The notes beneath the pieces were generated by a model. It ran no database searches. It saw only the letters and a list, made by a program, of their open reading frames with translations, and was not told the DNA's origin. A stretch of 64,000 nt of DNA from Leuctra nigra (taxonomy: Eukaryota > Arthropoda > Insecta > Plecoptera > Leuctridae): contig OW203766.1 in assembly GCA_934045905.1 (NCBI GenBank), positions 28,824,309 through 28,888,308 of the forward strand, read 5' to 3'. This document shows, piece after piece, positions 21,323 to 34,400 of the stretch; within the stretch, counting starts at the first letter, position 1, and each line of letters starts with the position of its first letter. The position numbers were made by a program, and so were the translations under genes.

Positions 21323-21362
21323 TTAAGAGCTGCTACTTCCTTGACGAGGTCCTGGTGTCGTC
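21323..21362. repeat. Displaced end of the 48-bp minisatellite
   Basis: TTAAGAGCTGCTACTTCCTTGAC plus GGTCCTGGTGTCGTCC is the remainder of the unit interrupted by the MITE. After it the array stops. Confidence 0.85.
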
Positions 21363-23309
21363 CAGGACACACGCGGGACAACTAAGTGATGAGATGGTCA
21401 CACTGAGAGGTGTGCGAGACGTCTTGTTCTTGTAGCGTGGAGGGTTAAGACTATTCCCCGAGCAATCCATTAGTCCAGACAACTGGACCAACTCGAGCGA
21501 GCATTGAATACAATAGCATCCACATTCATACCCAGACATACTGGCAGGGAACGTCTTAGAATACAAGTACTTATACACAGATTTTTACATTTTTTTCCGA
21601 GATTGTCCAATCCGATCAGTAATGTCCGTAATTATTCGATGTTTTATTCTTTGTTTTCGAAGGGTTTGGAATTGTTGTAGACATTTCAAAATAAATATTG
21701 TGTATCCACCGATTTAACTCTATAAATCGACAGAAATATGATTATTTAGATCGTTTCAGGTCATGCAACAGCATATTTTAGTAATTTTGTGAAGGATTTT
21801 GTTTTGTTTGTTGTGCTCTAAGCATCTAACGGAAGGTTGGTAAATAAATGCAACTTAGTACAATTTTAAAAACGTAACCCATTTGTGGATATTTTGATTT
21901 TTATCTTGATTTGACTCGTACTGTAAAATTATTTATCTATGAAATGGAATAGAGACTTGAAGCAATTTACTATCCCAGGTACGTGTTGCACGAATCTCGA
22001 AATCTATTATCAATAATCACTAAAACAATCTTACTAAAAGTCTTCGGAAAACTTCCGTTAAGTCGAACAAAAATAAAATAATACGATACTTCTATTTCAT
22101 CGATTTCCTTCATAACTCAGCAAAACTTTGCATCATTATTTCAAGTTTATACGTCTAAGTTTCACCGAGAATGTCTAAGAGTGATGGCGCATCTTTCGTG
22201 AACTCATCCCTTTGTCTGAAACTTGCCCCTATAATTTATGCATTCTGTCACTCTCCATCAACTATACGTAAATAACTTAATCTACACATCAACATATCAA
22301 ATCGCCTTTGACTCCTCGCAGGATTTTTCTTCAAAAATATAAAGATATTTTCTTAAAAAAAAAAGTTAGCTTGTTCATATAACGCCCCGGATCAAGACGC
22401 CATTTTCGCGACGCGATACGAAAGATGGAAGCTAACTTTAAGCTGACAACTTTATATCGAGTTATAAACTTCGCTTGCTGAACTGCTAATATGCATTCTA
22501 CCGTCCTGCTTTTACGATCAACGCTAGACATATTTAGTATCGTTTTCCCAACGTGCTAGAATCATCCAAGTGAACACTCTCGATGCATAATGTGCTAAGC
22601 TCAGTCGATAATGGAGCCAATTTCGAAATACGTTCTAATAAATCATTTTGAAAACGTCGACGCTGTAATGTCTTGGTAAACGGAAGTGATGATAAAGTCA
22701 TGGAATCATAATTTAGGAAGTTGTTTGATTTATGCGCTGCTTTCGTAATTCATGCGATGTTTTGTGTTGTGTGAGGATCAACTGAGGAAATATAAAAGTC
22801 GGGTTTATGCCAAGAGGTAGTGAAATTTATTCGCGTTCGTGTTGTATTTACTTTTTTCGACTTGAGTTTTTAACTACGTAATTGGGTACGATTTTCATCT
22901 GACAGTAAACAGCTCACTTGGTGGCGTGAATTTTTGACAGTTTTCGGTTATTCTTTATTCAAACTTGATAAAATGTATTAGAGAGCGAGGCTCAAGCTTG
23001 AGGTACGATAATACAGTACAGCTACAGCAACCAAAATATAAACGCACAAACATTAGGCGGCTATTTATTCAGCTAAAGGAACACACAAGTTGTCACTTTT
23101 TGTCATACGGGGTTTAATATTTTCATATAAACTACATGTTTTCTTCTTTCCCTCTAAGCTTAAAGCTGGTTTATCATTGACGTAGGAAACAATTAAAACA
23201 TGTTTAATAATAATAATTGAAAAAATGTAATTACATATTTTTGTATTTTGTACTAAATACTAATATTATAGGTATTTAATAATACTCTCATTAAAATTTA
23301 AGTTGGCTG
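21363..23309. other. Unassigned intronic stretch
   Basis: No gene recognised. A TATAAAAG at 22791-22798 sits in a promoter-like setting, but no good initiator follows at 25-32 bases and no ORF of note follows, so it is not called. Confidence 0.3.
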
Positions 23310-23412
23310 ACTGAAGTTCCTGGTAGGTACTCCACACATAATGACCACTATTGTAGTTGCCCGTGCAAGATGCGAACTCGCGACCACTCACAGCGCATCT
23401 ACAAAGTTTAAT
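23310..23412 (-). mobile_element. Degenerate tRNA-like SINE candidate
   Basis: On the minus strand GAGTTCGCATCTTGC resembles a pol III B box, with a weak A-box-like GATGCGCTGTGAGTGG about 20 bases before it. No poly(A) tail was identified. The unit is short and diverged. Confidence 0.35.
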
Positions 23413-26400
23413 TTCATTTTTGCATCCATCAACTTTTCCAACACTTGTTCGCTCGAATTCTCGCTGTATAAAAATCTATGAATAAATACAACATGGCGTA
23501 CGACTCGTAAACTAGAATTTAACTAGCAGCATTTGTGCTTTATTTACTTTATGGTTCGACGTACTTTTATGCAAAATAAGTTTCTATTCTATTCACAAGC
23601 ACAACATATTACGTAGCAGTCAAGAGCATGCCTTGTTGAAGAGTTGAAAATCGTAAATCCGTGCTTAAATATACTGGTAATATTTTAAAATACAATTGAA
23701 ACTTTTCAAAGATGAAAATGTCACAACACATGACATTTTACATTATCTGAATTTAAAGTACGACTCAATTACAGATATGAGACTTAAAAAAGTGTTATTG
23801 CAAATGACTTACTTAGACTTAGTTTGCTGCATTCGCTTGAACATAATAACATTGTGTTCCTATGTCAAGGAATCATATTCTATTCATTTTCCGCTAAAAC
23901 AACAACGTCAATCTAATGGTTTGTCGAACTTAAATGATGCCACTGACTGGATCAAATAACTGTAACTCATTCAGAAATAATCTGAATTTATGAATTTCAA
24001 AATTTCTCCACATCTAAAATTTGGACCACAAATTCAATCTTATTAGTTGGAGTCTGCAAACAAAATCAGGACCCATATCCAATTAAATACCGAAATTCTT
24101 CCCATAATGCATTACTTTACAACTAAATATCTATTTTCGTAATCTCTTAACGAAACTACTTATCCCAAACCACGATATCTGATCCACGGTTCAAAGTAAT
24201 ATAAAGCGTATATCCAAAACTTCATAAAACTAGACCCAACCAAAATAAATCCATTTACCTACGCCTAAAGTCAAATGTTCATTATCACGTTCACTTTCAT
24301 GCGAGCATAACATAAAAGAACATCCAAACACAGACGTCCAAAATAAACCGCATCTGATTTCACGGTCATTCCACAAAACTTAAAGCTTACAACGTGAACT
24401 AGCTTTAAGCTTATCAGTTTCCCCCATACTCTAACTTTCTTCCGCTGACATAACATTCTAATACGAGGCCCGGAGCAAGATTTAAACTCACAAAGACATA
24501 GCTGAGCGTGGCCAAGGAAGCTGGATCGATGTGAGCCTCCGCAAAAGAATTGCTCTCAAGAACTAAGTTATCTCCCAATAATAAATGTTCTCATGCGAAA
24601 TTGCTTAATGGCCGTTCAGCTCAAGTGGGCCGATATTGGATCATCTCGTCGTTAATAAATTCCACTCCACGGAACTAATATATTTTTATGCGATAATATT
24701 TTTAATATGAAACTGTTTTTCGGTACGGAGGAAATGGAGTGGGGATTTTGAAGTGTTCTTCACTGCCTTCTATATTGGGTTCGATAGCAATCAGTTTCTG
24801 CGTGAATAAGTTTCAAATGCGAACGTTCTAAAAATTACATGACGGGTTGAGTGTGGTGAGAGGAAGGTGCGCGGGAAGATTGTGTGTGTTAAACGCGCGT
24901 GTCTAGAGGTATAAGGTAGGTAAACCTGTGGATGGAAATAGTTTAGTAAAGCTCAATATCAGTGGTAGCTCATTCAAATCAACTGTAGATTTAAAATTAA
25001 ACCACACGAGTTTAAATATTTCTCAATTTACAGTACCGAAAATAGTTAAGTATATTGGTCATTGAAAAAGCAAATTTGGTAAAATTTGAGTTAACTCAAT
25101 AAGAAGAAGCAAAATGAATGAATCAAAGAGTAAAATAAATCTTGCAACGTCGCTTGCTCAACAATATACAGGAATAAAATTGTTAAAACAGATGTGGAGG
25201 TGCCATAGTTTTCCTAAACGCAACCCGCAATACACGTGTGTGTTGCGGGTTGCATAGCAATCCCGGCTCTTACGCAAAGCGCAATAAAATGCTCTGGAAC
25301 CCAGTCAATAACGATGATGCAAGACCATACATGAACGTATGACTTAAAGGGACTTTTAAAGCATCGTAGTTTGTGAACAATATGGATGGTGGATTTAGAG
25401 ATACGCTTTACGGAATTTTCATAAAATTTCTTGGAAAATCTATCGTGATTCTTTTACGAGTTGTGGCAAGTAAAGCATCTTTAATTTGTATTTTCTGCGA
25501 GAAACGGGCGAGATAAAACATCTACAAGGATATGAGAATAGTGTGTAATGAAAAAGCAGCAGCAGGGGGTCCGCGCAGCACCAAAACGTTTTTACGACTT
25601 TTTTGGCAAACGGAAAAATTGTCGAATGGAACACGAAACTCGAGAATTTAATGTATACTGGAATATTTCTTGTAGGGAAAAAGTCGTAAAAAAGAAGAAA
25701 AAAGAAAGGAAGACGCTAGAAGTTCCATCCGCGACGCCCAATTTAACGATTTCCCGAAATGTCCGCCGAAGTATTTTAGAACTTGTTCGGATCCGTGATT
25801 TACGCCTGCTCGAAACTTAAGGCCCATTCACTATGCTACCGTTAAGTTTAAGTTAGACGAATGAGCCCCTAAAACCGGTCAATCACGGGCGTAAATCACA
25901 TGCAACAGTTTCCCTGATTTGCAACTTTTAAGCTCATTCCAGGTTACGCAAGTCAAATGAAACTCACAGCAAGTTAACTGTGGACCCATGTAGTGCGTAA
26001 GTTCATCAATTTTAAAGAGTATAATTCCATACGGTATTTCATACATATCAACCCCAATCATTAGGCGAAAGAATATTTAAAGAACCCTAATAAAACAAAC
26101 ATAATCATCAAAAATTGCATACAGAAATTTAGATTCAGGGACTCGGGATATGAAAAAGAATTAATACTGTAGTAATACTATTTTCACCCCACTTAATAAA
26201 TATAACAAGAGGACAATATAGATGGATCAATTATTTATAGAAAACTGTTTTTAAAATAGTCCAATTCGACAACATTAAAGTACAGCGAACGAAAATAAGA
26301 GTAAACTAAGGACATTATTAATGTATAGCAGGTTCCACGATCTAGTCGAGAACGACGGGGTTGCAAGCACCAAGCAATGAAGTTTTTATAAGCAATTTAG

Positions 26401-26924
26401 TTCACACAAGCGTAATGTTCATAGTAAAGGAGTAGGGGTGGGAGTGGGGAGTGTGACGCTTTCTTTGTTTGTTAGAGGGTAGGAAGTGCAACCGTGCGTG
26501 CCCTCAATGAAGAGTGAGTGAGGGAGAAAAACAAAACCGGTGCTATAATCTTGACGAGAGCAAGTGAGAGAGTAACGAAGGTTGGAAGGGGGTGAGTAAG
26601 GAAGAGGCATTCATTAAGCAGGGAATGGGTATGGTGAGAGGGAGTCGGCAGTTTAAACTCGACATATAACATCTCTGTAAAATTTCCAGCGACAGGGGAA
26701 AAGATTTCTTTGGAAGGTATTTTCGTTACTGTTTTGGGCATATCTGTTAATTTTCTGAACCATAATATTAAAGGGCTCATCTAATTTTTTGTTATTAAAA
26801 TTGAATAAGTTAAGCATAAATGAATGCATCATAAAACATTTGAAAAATAGCACATTAGTATATTATGTCTCATCCAGGTTTATTTTGTAATCCATCAGCT
26901 CTATCCAGGAAATGATTTGAAATA
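23413..26924. other. Unassigned intronic stretch
   Basis: No gene recognised. It contains the strong palindrome at 25220-25253 and a purine-rich segment near 26420-26640. Open frames are short and without familiar content. Confidence 0.3.
25220..25253. repeat. Perfect 11-bp inverted repeat hairpin
   Basis: GCAACCCGCAA at 25220-25230 and TTGCGGGTTGC at 25243-25253, with a 12-base loop that itself holds ACACGTGT. It is GC-rich against an AT-rich background, so a stable hairpin is expected in DNA or RNA. Confidence 0.75.
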
Positions 26925-27135
26925 CCAATTTTAGGTCAACGATGCCCACTCTTACATCATCCCATCGAACTTCCATATAATCGACGTCGATGTCTAAATT
27001 ATACAGCTCTTATGCAATAAAACCCGAGAGAAAAGCTCTGTGACGCAACAGTCAGCTACGTCGTCAGAATGTCTGTAGCTACCAGGATCGAACCCACGCT
27101 ATTCCAGTAGCTTACTCATCACGTTGCGTGGGGCC
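26925..27135 (-). mobile_element. tRNA-derived SINE candidate
   Basis: On the minus strand a good B box, GGGTTCGATCC, lies at about 27090-27100, preceded by a poor A-box match near GATGAGTAAGC. The body that follows (AGAGCTTTTCTCTCGGG and CATCGACGTCGATTATATGG) ends near 26925. Confidence 0.4.
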
Positions 27136-29337
27136 ACGTTGCATGTGGAAACATCGGCATGGAATTATTATGAAAATAATTCCCGGAAAACACTTTTACG
27201 AAGTCTCTCGGTTGTCGAAAGGTGAACGAGCAGAGGAGCACAGAGTAATTAGTGTCTCGGTGCTTCCTGCTTCAGTACGATGTTGAGTTGAAGCTCGCGG
27301 AGTTCGTATAAATAATGGAACAAGTTACATCCTCACTCTGAAACTGTTGGAGAAATAAAACTAAGATGCGAATTATATATAGCGAGCAGGAAGGGTTCTT
27401 CTAGAATAGCGTGAACATTACAAAGAAATGACGGATTAAACTTACAAAATGCATATAAGAACGGAATGGATGCGAAATATGAACATTAATTTGAAACGTG
27501 CTATTCGTACTGTTCTGACAAGTATAATGGAATGTATAATATCTTGGTACCTACCAGGAGTTGTACACTATTTCCTTGAAGTAATAAAACGCTCGCAACG
27601 AATAGTCTTATAAAATAAGTAGGATGTAAGGCAGTAGAACACAATTCGCACTCGACTATATTATGAAGATAGAGTTTGAAAAATTGAAAGTAACACAGTT
27701 ATTTGAATTTCAATTTACGAAAATTGTGGGATTTCATACATAGAAATAATCGTTATTGGACATGAAACGTTCTCTGGAAATTCGTTACATTTTTATTACA
27801 GTTATATAATAAAACACAGCGTATTTCCGACCATAAAATGAAGATTTACAGCACAGCGCATCATCTGAAATATTTATGACTGACATTGATGTGCAATGTA
27901 AAGTTAATTTTGATCAGCAGACAGAAGGTAAAGAATGAGGTATGTTATAAAAAAGCCAAGAATGAAGAATTTAACGCTAAATAATAATTGAGTCTTTAAC
28001 ATGAACTCTTTTAAACCTAAAAATCGATATTACTAGATTACCAATTTTCGGTACTTTATTTTCTTAAGCGTTGAAATGTTTCAAAATCCCAAACTCATTA
28101 ATTCTCATCTCGCTCCGTAAGCCCTTCTGTTATTGACACTGAGAGTACATACATTTACTTGGGGGTGGCGCTGGTGCAAAGCTTTTAGCATAAACCACAG
28201 GCGAAGAGGAAATAACGCCCTCTTAAATAAGAAGAGCCGTAGCACACCAACATGTTGATAGAAAGAAACTTCGTTTGCCGTGGAAGGCGGTTGGGTGAAA
28301 CAAGTTCAAAGAATAGAACGTTCCTAAATAATAGACAACGGCGGCGGTGCACCAATCAGAATCGTTAAACCGTGAATCCAATCAGCCCCGCGACGCCGCC
28401 AAAGTATAACGACGTTGATTATAAAACCTGAGAGGAGAGGAAAACTTGACGAAGTATTTTAATCAGGAGTTGGATTCAATAGGATTTAGAAGACTAAATG
28501 AAGAGGCTTCGGGCCGTCGTAAGAGAAAAATAATGATTGCGTCTCGGTTGAAACTTTTAAACGAGACTTTGTGTTTGGAGAAGCGTTTTTTTAGCGCGGA
28601 TCAACTCGCTTGTGAGAAGTTATTACGATGTGACTGTGAAATTAAAATGCACTTTTATACCTTGGGCTTCGAACCGAAGCCATTAAAATACAGGAAAGCG
28701 GTAAAAATAGGAAAAAAAATATCTAAAATGTGTCTATGGAAACCTGACTAAAAGGAACATTTACTTCAAAAAATATTTTTAATTTTATTCAAAAGCGACT
28801 GTTATTTTAGCGGTACAATTTTGACGCTCGTGTGATTTTCCATCTCGTGTTAGTCCTAAACTGTGAGCCATGAATTGGGCGAGACAGCGCAGTGCAATGT
28901 TTGACAGATCTGTTGAAAGAGCAGTCAGGAAGGGCGTTGCATGCAGCGGGAGCTTTCAACCGACTGGATAATGAATGTGCAGGGCTAGACGACACACTAT
29001 TCTCTCTTTTAGCTTATCCACCCAAGCCATTCTACACAGGCACAATGAAACTGTAATTTATTTTAAAGTCCATCTGGCATTGCCAATAACACAAATTATG
29101 GCATTCCGTCGGTTTGCTTTTGTATGTTCTATTTGCTCAGCAGTTTATAACGTGTATATTGTTTCTATTTTACACGATTTGTGCAAAACTCTATTCAACG
29201 AAGTACAAAGGTCATTTTTAATATTTGCTCACAAATGTGCATATGACTGCTGATTTTTGTAACATTGTACAGAAATGTACAATAATAAATAATTTCAACA
29301 AATGCATGAATTGTTGAATTATCATATCTTTGAGCTA
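27136..29337. other. Unassigned intronic stretch
   Basis: A GC-richer patch with CCAATCAG motifs lies at 28325-28410. An open frame of about 100 codons at 28446-28751 lacks an initial ATG; its longest ATG-led part starts near 28531. The predicted peptide is basic and not recognised, so no gene is called. Confidence 0.3.
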
Positions 29338-29752
29338 AGTGGAATGTAGTTAGTTTCGGGACACTTTACGGTAAGTAGTGGAATGTATGTAAGTTCGGCA
29401 CAATTGAGATAAGAGTAAGTAGAATGTAGGTAAGTTCGGCACAACTTGTATAAAAGTAAGTGGAATGTAGGTCAGTTCCGGCACAATTGAGATAATAGTA
29501 AGTAGAATGTAGGTAAGTTCGGCACAACTTGTATGAAAGTAAGTAGAATGTAGGTAAATTCGGCACAACTTGTATAAAAGTAAGTGGAATGTAGGTCAGT
29601 TCCGGCACATTTGAGATAATAGTAAGTAGAATGTAGGTAAGTTCGGCACAACTTGTATGAAAGTAAGTAGAATGTAGGTAAATTCGGCACAACTTGTATA
29701 AAAATAAGTGGAATGTAGGTAAGTTCGGCACAATTATATGGAAGTAAATGGA
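29338..29752. repeat. Minisatellite, 41-42-bp period, about ten units
   Basis: GGCACA anchors occur at 29398, 29438, 29480, 29521, 29562, 29604, 29645, 29686 and 29728, 40-42 bp apart. Units with GTCAGTTCCGGCACA recur every third unit, which gives a higher-order period of 124 bp (29480-29603 and 29604-29727). Three overlapping minus-strand open frames here are repeat artefacts. Confidence 0.92.
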
Positions 29753-30650
29753 ATGTGTACGTATGTATAATACCGCAATATAACATCCCGACTTTTCATC
29801 ACTATACATGGCATATAAAAAGGGGAATTTGTGCTTCTAAATTAACAAAAGTAACTCGTCAGAAAGTCATTAAAGTTTTATCCGCAACATCAGTTTCGGA
29901 ATCAGATAATCTATGTACAAGTTGTGAACTGCAATTAAGAAACTATGCTGAACAATAACACAGCATATTAATTACGTGGTCTGACGCGGGAACAGCGAAG
30001 CAGCAAGCAAATGATAAATTTAATGTTTCTAAACTAGCATTTAATCTCGTAGATCGACGTTAATGATCAATTTGCTATGTGGAAACTTGTGTAATTGAAA
30101 AGGCGATGCAATCTCGGTGCTATTGACACACTGCATCAAATTGCATTCAACTGCAGTTGCTAATTAGGAAAATACGAAGTCAAGCAAGGGCTTCGAGCTA
30201 TGCGGTTAATTATATTATTTGACATGATGCACAATTTGTTAAACACAGTATCTTTTGGGGGCAAAATAACACCCCAAAATCGTAGGAAGTCTGAATCAAT
30301 AAAAGCTAACAGATAAAGGGTACTTCTGTGCTGTTAATTATTTCAGAATCTATAGAAAATGTTTTAATGTAGTTACGTGTTCAATAACTCTTCAAACTCA
30401 TTGTTACCTCTTTGTCATAATATACTTTCAAACTCTCGTTTAGTTTTACTAAAGTTCTTCCGGCGCGGCAAAATAATGTTGATAAGAAAAACAAAAGGAA
30501 CACAAATATTTTCTTACAATGGGCAAAATACACGGCAATGTAGACTAAGGGGTTGGCTCGTCTGTCCCTTGTCAGTTAAAATGATTTGAACTTTCATACA
30601 TGCTTGGGAGCAGTTGTTTTACATTGTAATTATAGAAAACACCAAGAGTG
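29753..30650. other. Unassigned intronic stretch
   Basis: Nothing recognised between the two minisatellites; short AT-rich open frames only. Confidence 0.3.
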
Positions 30651-30790
30651 TCCCACTATAACAATCCCACCGTACCAAGTCCCACCGTAACAAGTCCCAC
30701 TTTAACAAGTCCCACTTTAACAAGTCCCACTATAACAATCCCACCGTAGCAAGTCCCACCGTAACAAGTCCCACTGTAACAAGTCCCACT
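30651..30790. repeat. Short tandem repeat, 14-15-bp period, about nine units
   Basis: Units such as CCCACCGTAACAAGT, CCCACTTTAACAAGT and CCCACTATAACAAT follow each other head to tail. The 14-bp version occurs twice. Confidence 0.88.
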
Positions 30791-33094
30791 AACATAGAAG
30801 GCAGTTAGCAAATATACAATGCCAACCAATAATATAATGCTCACGAAGATAGCGTGGAAACAAATGACGAATGCCAGCTGTGCACTGTTTCCAAATGTCA
30901 TCAAAGTTATATCATGGGTTATATTGTAGGATTTATAACTTTAAATATTTGAATTAGAAATGTTGTTACTAATTTAGCAAATCAACAGCAAGGGAAGTAG
31001 CCCCACTCCTATGAGAATTGTGCCTAAAAGTCCCCCCCCAGGGCATCAGGTATTTGCTCAAGACCTCTGAGGAAATAAAGGAATCTAATTTAGGAATATA
31101 TATAGTATAATGTATAATGAAAAATATTCTTTGTGTATTTACCCAGGAGCAGTATATGCGTAAGGGTGCCACTCACCCCCTTCACGAGTACTATACATAC
31201 ATGGCCTGCCCAATTCAATTCCCTGTAAAATCCCCCAAGCAACGGCAAAGACTTAAATTAAGTTAAATAATTTAAAATCTTAATGCAATTTTCCTTTTAG
31301 CCGTTTTATTTAATTTACAAGAAGAGTCAAAGAATAAAAAGTTCTTATTCAGGATCTGTGTTCGGTTCATCTCATCCCCCTCCCCCCCCCCCCCCCCCCC
31401 CTCTTCTCGCTTCAAATCACTCGCGATGTTTTCAAACGGAGTTCGACTTTCTTTTGTTGATTTTGTTGATAGATTGACGTGAGTTCCGGCGGAAGGAAGT
31501 GAAAAACACGACGCCTTAAGCCTGGACAAAAGGGAGATGAAAAAGCGCGTCGCTTTATTTCTCGCGTCGCTCGGTAGCTAGCGCCGCGACGCCTGAACTG
31601 ATCTAACCGAATCACATCAATCAATATGGTGGCAAACCGTGCCACCGACCTGACGGCAGGAAATAAATTATCTCCTACCAACAATCAACACTAAATGAGT
31701 AGATATTTATTTACTTGATCGGGTATAACAATACGAGGAGTTAAAGGTTAAGAGATGGATCGTTCGAGGGTTTGAGTTTGCGTTTCCCTCCCGGATATTT
31801 GAGTATCCTGCAGCCAAAAGTCAACATCAAATGTGTATCTGTTTTCTTTATAGGTTTCAACCAGACGTAAAGTTACTCGTCCATAAAATGCGTTCGTTTT
31901 CCTTGCCACTGACTTTCGACGTTGAACTTTAGAGAAAATTCACCCTGAAATTGTATGTTTGAGGTGCTGGGATTTTAGTTACGTTTTCAGAGATTTTGTT
32001 TAACAAAGATTAAATAAGCGAATGGAATGACGTCATACTCTTTCTGGGCAGACGTGATGTCATCTAAAAATATATTGTGTCCACAATAAAATTACGCTTG
32101 ATATTTCTAGTTAAATTAGATTTATACAAATGGAGGCTGGTATTCGAAGTAAATGCAAAAATATTTGGTGTTCTACTTCTGACAAAGACTATAAAAATAA
32201 CGTAAGGAGAATATTATAATTTTGAAATTCTGGGAAGCCACATAAAATATGTAGTGCCAGAGAAATTATGGATAGGTTTATGCCAGGTCATGGAATATCA
32301 ATCCTTGAAAAATATATAATCTTGCTTAACAATTCCCAGGTATTTTTGCCAACGAATTAAGCGTAGGTAAGCGCCTAAACTAATGTCACAAGCCAGACAT
32401 TGATCAAATAAAATATGACATTTTAGCAACAAACCCCTATTCATGTAAACATTTGAATAACGACTGAACTTATTCTAAAAAAGATTGATTAATATAATCA
32501 CATTCAAGGCATTGAATTGCATTGACAAACTAGAATTATTGTGGATGAATGCAAACATAAATAACGATATATTTTATTATTTTAAATCCATGTCAATAGT
32601 TCGAGCAAATGACTTTTTACAGGTCTTCATTCCGTAGTCATTATAAAATCACGTTTTCCATATTTCTTTTTCAGTTTTGAACAATTCACGTGGGTTCTGC
32701 AAAGTTCTCGTGAGTTTCTTAATCAATCACTGCAATTTCCTGCACTTTCTTGAAAACTTTGCAAAAAGAAGAAACCCTCGTAATTGGATCTACGAAATTC
32801 TTTTCACTGGCGAGATATATGAGACTCGTCGTGGGCTTCTTTATTATTCAATTATTATTCGCTCCAGTCAGGTTTCTATGCATGATGATCTCTCGTTCAA
32901 TCTGCTTGCTCTCATTCAACTGCTCGGGAAAGTCTAGAATTCTACTCAGTGATTTAGCAATATATTTACTGGAGTTCTAACTCATTTTCAAATGAATTGT
33001 CTACCGGAAGCAACTTGTCACAGGAAATGCAATGTCGTCTGCCATATTTGGCGGTCATATTGGCATTCCATAAAGTTGGGTTACGTTGCTAAAA
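30791..33094. other. Unassigned intronic stretch with a C20 tract
   Basis: A run of 20 C lies at 31382-31401, preceded by a T and five C. The region 31430-31680 is GC-richer. No exon or known element was recognised. Confidence 0.35.
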
Positions 33095-33232
33095 CCCAGT
33101 TTTTCAATACTTGCTAAAACAAGTAATTGGTTTAAACACAGTCATTCTATGAATGCCATTGGTTGTTGCCATGACAATACAGTCCTAATCAACCGTTTAA
33201 AAGTTAGCAGGTATTGAAATACGGGCCCTTTT
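33095..33232. mobile_element. Short palindromic MITE
   Basis: The left arm (33095-33160) contains TTTTTCAATACTTGCTAA and TTGGTTTAAACACAGTCAT. The right arm (33165-33232), read as reverse complement, contains GTATTTCAATACCTGCTAAC and GGTTGATTAGGACTGTATTG. The element is about 138 bp, nearly all of it stem. Single-arm relatives lie at 14146-14225 and about 34345-34400. Confidence 0.65.
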
Positions 33233-34344
33233 AACAAAACTAGCACTGCTATAATTTAACATGCTCTATTGTATTTTATTCTGCGTACCTGTACCTAAAC
33301 GGAGTAACGTTTTTGCTTGTTTGAACAACCTAAATATTCGTTAACATGAAGCAAATTCTACATACACCTATGATACCTGTAAAACATAGTTTCGTTCATG
33401 GAATTGTACGAATATTACTACTCTGTTAGTGGATAGAAAATAAAATGGTTGCACTTTAATTGTCAAAAGCTATTATGAGTAAATGTGCTGCTACAAATGC
33501 ATTTAAAACTATAAAGAACACGGAAATTTTACGCAATATCATTCGTATAAATAATTAAATTGGATTGTTACAATTTCTCATTTTGGGTCGAAAGATCGCG
33601 TTTTTGGCGTCATCAAAAGCGATACCAAAAAGTGTTTCCGATAATTACAGCTGAAACTCAAAACTTAATGACAATTGTAGAAGTTTGCAGTAACTCCAGT
33701 AATTAAACTAACCAATAACATTCATTGCATGCATTCCGAGTCCTGATCGATTTAATCAAAACAATTACTTTTAATTGAATCGCAGCAATTGCACCGCTGT
33801 TGTCAAGTAAAGACAATGTAGGTTAAGTCGGTTGTCCCAGATTGCAGTCCTCAGGGAGAGACAAAAGCGAAACAAAAACAATACGGCATTATTATATTTT
33901 ACATGAATCTTCGTTAGAACGAGCAATTAAGCGAGGAAGGTTAATTTTAAAATAGAATCTCTGAACATTCGTGGAGGTGGGAGTTTACTGGCATTGTTTA
34001 TGTTCGCGTACAACAAGTAACAAGTGTAATAGGAAGATTATATCACAAGCAGAGAATCAGACCCAGCCTTGTTGTTCTGCCAAGAAGCGGAGAAGCGACA
34101 AGAAAAATATCACGATAGGAAAATGTATGTAGTTGAAGAGAAAAACAGCGTCTCATATCGCCAGCAAGATGGAAAGTCATGCTTGCTTGTTTGCTTACTG
34201 AATTGCGGTTTTATACTTTCTACAAACATAAAATTCAATAATCATACATGAAACTCTTTACCTATTATTTCTCCCTCAAAATATCAATGCAGTCTTTATT
34301 GCCAAAAGTTTAAGTAAGTGGTCTTTAGAGGAATGACACTCGTT
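33233..34344. other. Unassigned intronic stretch
   Basis: Nothing recognised; AT-rich with short frames. Confidence 0.3.
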
Positions 34345-34400
34345 GTTGCCCTAATCAACTGTTTAAAATTTAGCAAGAAATGAGCTTGAAATATCTTGTT
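34345..34400 (-). mobile_element. Single-arm remnant of the 33-kb MITE family
   Basis: CCTAATCAACTGTTTAAAATTTAGCAAG and the following TTGAAATA match the right arm of the element at 33165-33232 with several mismatches. Confidence 0.4.

Noticed and set aside
28446..28751. 101-codon basic protein
   Set aside because: No ATG at the start, no recognisable family and no promoter or splice support.
29366..29809. Minus-strand open frames of 72-147 codons
   Set aside because: They are translations of the 41-bp minisatellite in different frames.
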